Positions 25,546-27,006 of a DNA stretch of 27,006 nt are shown here, piece by piece; position 1 is the stretch's first letter; each line of letters opens with the position of its first letter. The stretch is from Stenotrophomonas sp. UBA2124 (lineage in GTDB: Bacteria > Pseudomonadota > Gammaproteobacteria > Xanthomonadales > Xanthomonadaceae). The stretch spans positions 40,028 through 67,033 of the forward strand of contig DCXY01000003.1 of NCBI GenBank assembly GCA_002329155.1, read 5' to 3'. Made by a program: the position numbers and the translations under genes. The notes beneath the pieces were generated by a model that was not told the DNA's origin, searched no databases, and was given only the letters and a program-made list of their open reading frames with translations.

Positions 25546-26835
25546 CTATTGTGGTGACTGTTTAAGGAAGGCAGCTACCGCTGACTCCACGCTTTCCGCG
25601 TAGTGGATGGCTCGCCCAGTGGCCGCCTGAGTGACCTCCGTTGCTCCACCGCTGTAAACGCGAAATGCCAGCGTGGGCAGTGAGTGGCCGACGTAACGTG
25701 CAATTTGAACTTGATCAACGCCAAGGTTTTCGAGGCGTGTGATGAAGGTTCGGCGAAGCGAGTGGAAGTCCGTGACACCATTCAATCCGCGGCCATTGCG
25801 GTGGTACCGAAATGCTTGCCCGACATGCCAAGAGAGCTTGCTGTCATAACCTCCCCCTCGAAGTTCATGGAACAGCTGATCGGAGGCGCCCTCGTGCCTC
25901 CGGAGTCGCCGCGACAGAATGCCGAACGGGATGGGATGCGACACAGCTAGGGTTCTGGCGCCCGCATTGGTCTTAGCCCTGACAATCTGGATGTATGCCA
26001 CGTCACGTTCTATGCGGATGTCGGCCCTGTTCAGTGAGCAGATTTCATCAATGCGGGCACCCGTATACAGACCCAACGCCATGACCTCTCGTAGGGCGGG
26101 GTACGTGGGGTTTCCAGAAAAGAGCCTCTCCAGCTCACAGGTCGTGTAAGGGCGTTTGGCTGGCTTGGTCCGCTGACTATCCAGCTTGCCTAGCCGGAAT
26201 CCTGCCCATGGGTTCTGACCTCGGGGCACATAGCATCGAGAGGTCATCCACTCCCAGAAGGCCTTGAGGGCGCTCAGCTTTCGTCTGCGAGTGCTCGGGC
26301 TGTCCAACGACTTGAGGAGGCACTCATCGACATATGCCGCAGCTATAGCCGCTGTCAGACTTAGAGGGCTGGTGTCCCCCCCAAGGTAGCGGCGTAGCTC
26401 CGTGTAAACCTGATTTCGTTGGAACTGGACCGTCTTGATGGGGCTGGTCAATGACCATTCCTTCGAGAGGGCATCTAGTCCCGTTGTAGGCCGCAGGCCG
26501 CACGTAGCAGATGATGATGGGAACGGAGGACGCCCGTGATGCCGTGGTGCGCTCTCATCACCGGCAGGAAGAACAAGTAGAGCTGGTTCTCCAACGTGGA
26601 GTGCATTGAAGTATGCGCGTACTAGGGCAAGCGTAGACCACTTCCGCTGGTTTGCTTCATCGAGGTCACGGGTGTGCAGGGCACGCCGGATATGGGTGGC
26701 GCCTACGCGGTGACGAAGTGCTGCGGGAACCTTGACGCGGATGTACCAAGACTGCCCGAGTCGTTGAAGGTATTGCGTTCTGCTCAAGTCCTTGTCCTCT
26801 TTGGTCAAGGGGTTCTCGAGCTGTCTGGTGGTCAA
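25546..26835 (-). CDS. Tyrosine recombinase (island integrase)
   Basis: This enzyme integrates and excises the island by site-specific recombination. The 429-residue protein has an N-terminal arm-binding-like part (YLQRLGQSWYIRVKVPAALR, 21-40, as in DUF6538-type integrases), a SAM-like core-binding domain (about 120-205) and the catalytic domain. The catalytic set is complete: Arg261 (TGARIDEI), Lys288 (RAKTNAG), His358 and Arg361 (HSLRRTF), His384 (VGHS) and Tyr394 (RVYSGG). No ATG is available at the N-terminus; an in-frame TGA lies 12 bases upstream of TTG 26835, so the start is TTG at 26835 or a later TTG/GTG. It sits at the right end beside attR, the usual integrase position. Confidence 0.93.
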   Translation of the reverse strand: MTTRQLENPLTKEDKDLSRTQYLQRLGQSWYIRVKVPAALRHRVGATHIRRALHTRDLDEANQRKWSTLALVRAYFNALHVGEPALLVLPAGDESAPRHHGRPPFPSSSATCGLRPTTGLDALSKEWSLTSPIKTVQFQRNQVYTELRRYLGGDTSPLSLTAAIAAAYVDECLLKSLDSPSTRRRKLSALKAFWEWMTSRCYVPRGQNPWAGFRLGKLDSQRTKPAKRPYTTCELERLFSGNPTYPALREVMALGLYTGARIDEICSLNRADIRIERDVAYIQIVRAKTNAGARTLAVSHPIPFGILSRRLRRHEGASDQLFHELRGGGYDSKLSWHVGQAFRYHRNGRGLNGVTDFHSLRRTFITRLENLGVDQVQIARYVGHSLPTLAFRVYSGGATEVTQAATGRAIHYAESVESAVAAFLKQSPQ

Positions 26836-26849
26836 GATTGGTGGTCAAG
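26802..26849. repeat. Three direct copies of TGGTCAAG at the right end of the island
   Basis: Copies are at 26802-26809, 26829-26836 and 26842-26849, over and just before the integrase start. TGGTCAAA at 11156-11163, near the left end, is a fourth, near-identical copy in the same orientation. The spacing and location suit integrase arm-binding sites. Confidence 0.45.
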
Positions 26850-26898
26850 CTCCGGGGGAATGACACCCTTCGCTTGCTACCTGTTCCCACAATGAAGA

Positions 26899-26929
26899 AG
26901 GGCCTTGGTTTGGTCCAAGGCCCTGTTTT
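26899..26929. terminator. Terminator between the integrase and rho
   Basis: A 10-base perfect stem (AGGGCCTTGG / CCAAGGCCCT, loop TTTGGT) is followed by GTTTT on the plus strand and TTCTTCATT on the minus strand. It lies 21 bases beyond the rho stop, so it can replace the terminator that rho lost on integration (10876-10900). Confidence 0.75.
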
Positions 26930-26949
26930 CTAAGTGCTTCCTGATCGGA

Positions 26950-27006
26950 TCAGCGCTTCATCGAACCGAAGAACTCGTCGTTGGACTTGGTGTTCTTCAT
27001 CTTGTC
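26950..27006 (-). CDS. rho: Transcription termination factor Rho (partial, last 18 codons)
   Basis: On the minus strand these bases encode DKMKNTKSNDEFFGSMKR and a TGA stop; the rest of the gene lies beyond the right edge. Rho is the hexameric RNA helicase that ends transcription and is normally essential or important. This copy is presumed to be the functional one, its last codons having been supplied by the island's attP. It differs from the displaced end at 10924-11022 by Gly for Ser and TGA for TAA. Confidence 0.88.
   Translation of the reverse strand, partial: DKMKNTKSNDEFFGSMKR
26968..27006. repeat. attR: right copy of the 39-base direct repeat within rho
   Basis: Identical to 10942-10980 over all 39 bases that are visible; the repeat may continue beyond the window. 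Confidence 0.85.

Larger units (their letters stand above)
10942..27006. mobile_element. Integrative genomic island (about 16 kb) inserted in the rho 3' end
   Basis: The boundaries are direct repeats of rho sequence. A tyrosine integrase is next to the right boundary. The interior has lower and patchier GC than the flanks and a cargo of accessory genes: an envelope-directed small-gene cluster, an Xre regulator, a serine recombinase, a five-gene restriction-like operon and a HUH protein. No conjugation genes (relaxase with T4SS, coupling protein), phage structural genes or transposase are visible, so the element is either moved by the integrase alone with helper functions or no longer mobile. 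Confidence 0.88.

Overview
This GC-rich window fits a gammaproteobacterium of the Xanthomonadaceae, most likely Stenotrophomonas or a close relative. The signs are a monomeric NADP isocitrate dehydrogenase beside aceK, a unimodular QueF of about 270 residues, the rho C-terminus and Xanthomonad-type intergenic palindromes. The assignment comes from reading the sequence; no database was searched.

Positions 1-10923 look like ordinary chromosome. On the minus strand lie an RND efflux transporter (cut by the window start) and its periplasmic adaptor. On the plus strand follow an exported M20 amidohydrolase, queF, a small LysM protein with a duplicated N-terminal motif, a lipoprotein, monomeric icd and aceK. 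Palindromic repeats and rho-independent terminators fill the gaps.

Positions from about 10940 to 27006 form an integrated genomic island of about 16 kb, inserted into the 3' end of rho. A 32-codon remnant of the rho C-terminus lies on the minus strand at 10924-11022, still next to a good minus-strand terminator. The C-terminal codons of a second rho copy, also on the minus strand, end the window (26950-27006). The two copies share an exact 39-base direct repeat (10942-10980 and 26968-27006) that may continue past the window edge. A tyrosine integrase (25546-26835) lies just inside the right end, and a HUH-type replication-initiator-like protein lies next to it.

The left arm of the island carries a minus-strand cluster of four small, envelope-directed genes: a zinc-ribbon membrane protein, a lipoprotein, a 53-residue protein and a secreted protein. 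A divergent Xre regulator and a serine recombinase follow.

The core (14699-24687) is a tightly coupled five-gene plus-strand operon: (1) a 1156-residue type III-like Res subunit (SF2 helicase plus PD-(D/E)XK nuclease); (2) a 216-residue protein that looks like a second PD-(D/E)XK nuclease; (3) a 928-residue Mod-type DNA methyltransferase; (4) a 332-residue HNH endonuclease; (5) a UvrD-like helicase with an N-terminal RelE/ParE-like domain. The genes overlap by 4 bases or are separated by 2 to 11 bases, which suggests one functional unit. I read it as a composite restriction-modification/anti-phage system with up to three nuclease modules, two helicases and a toxin-fold domain. I cannot match it to BREX, DISARM, Gabija or a simple two-gene type III system. 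It is the most interesting content of the window.
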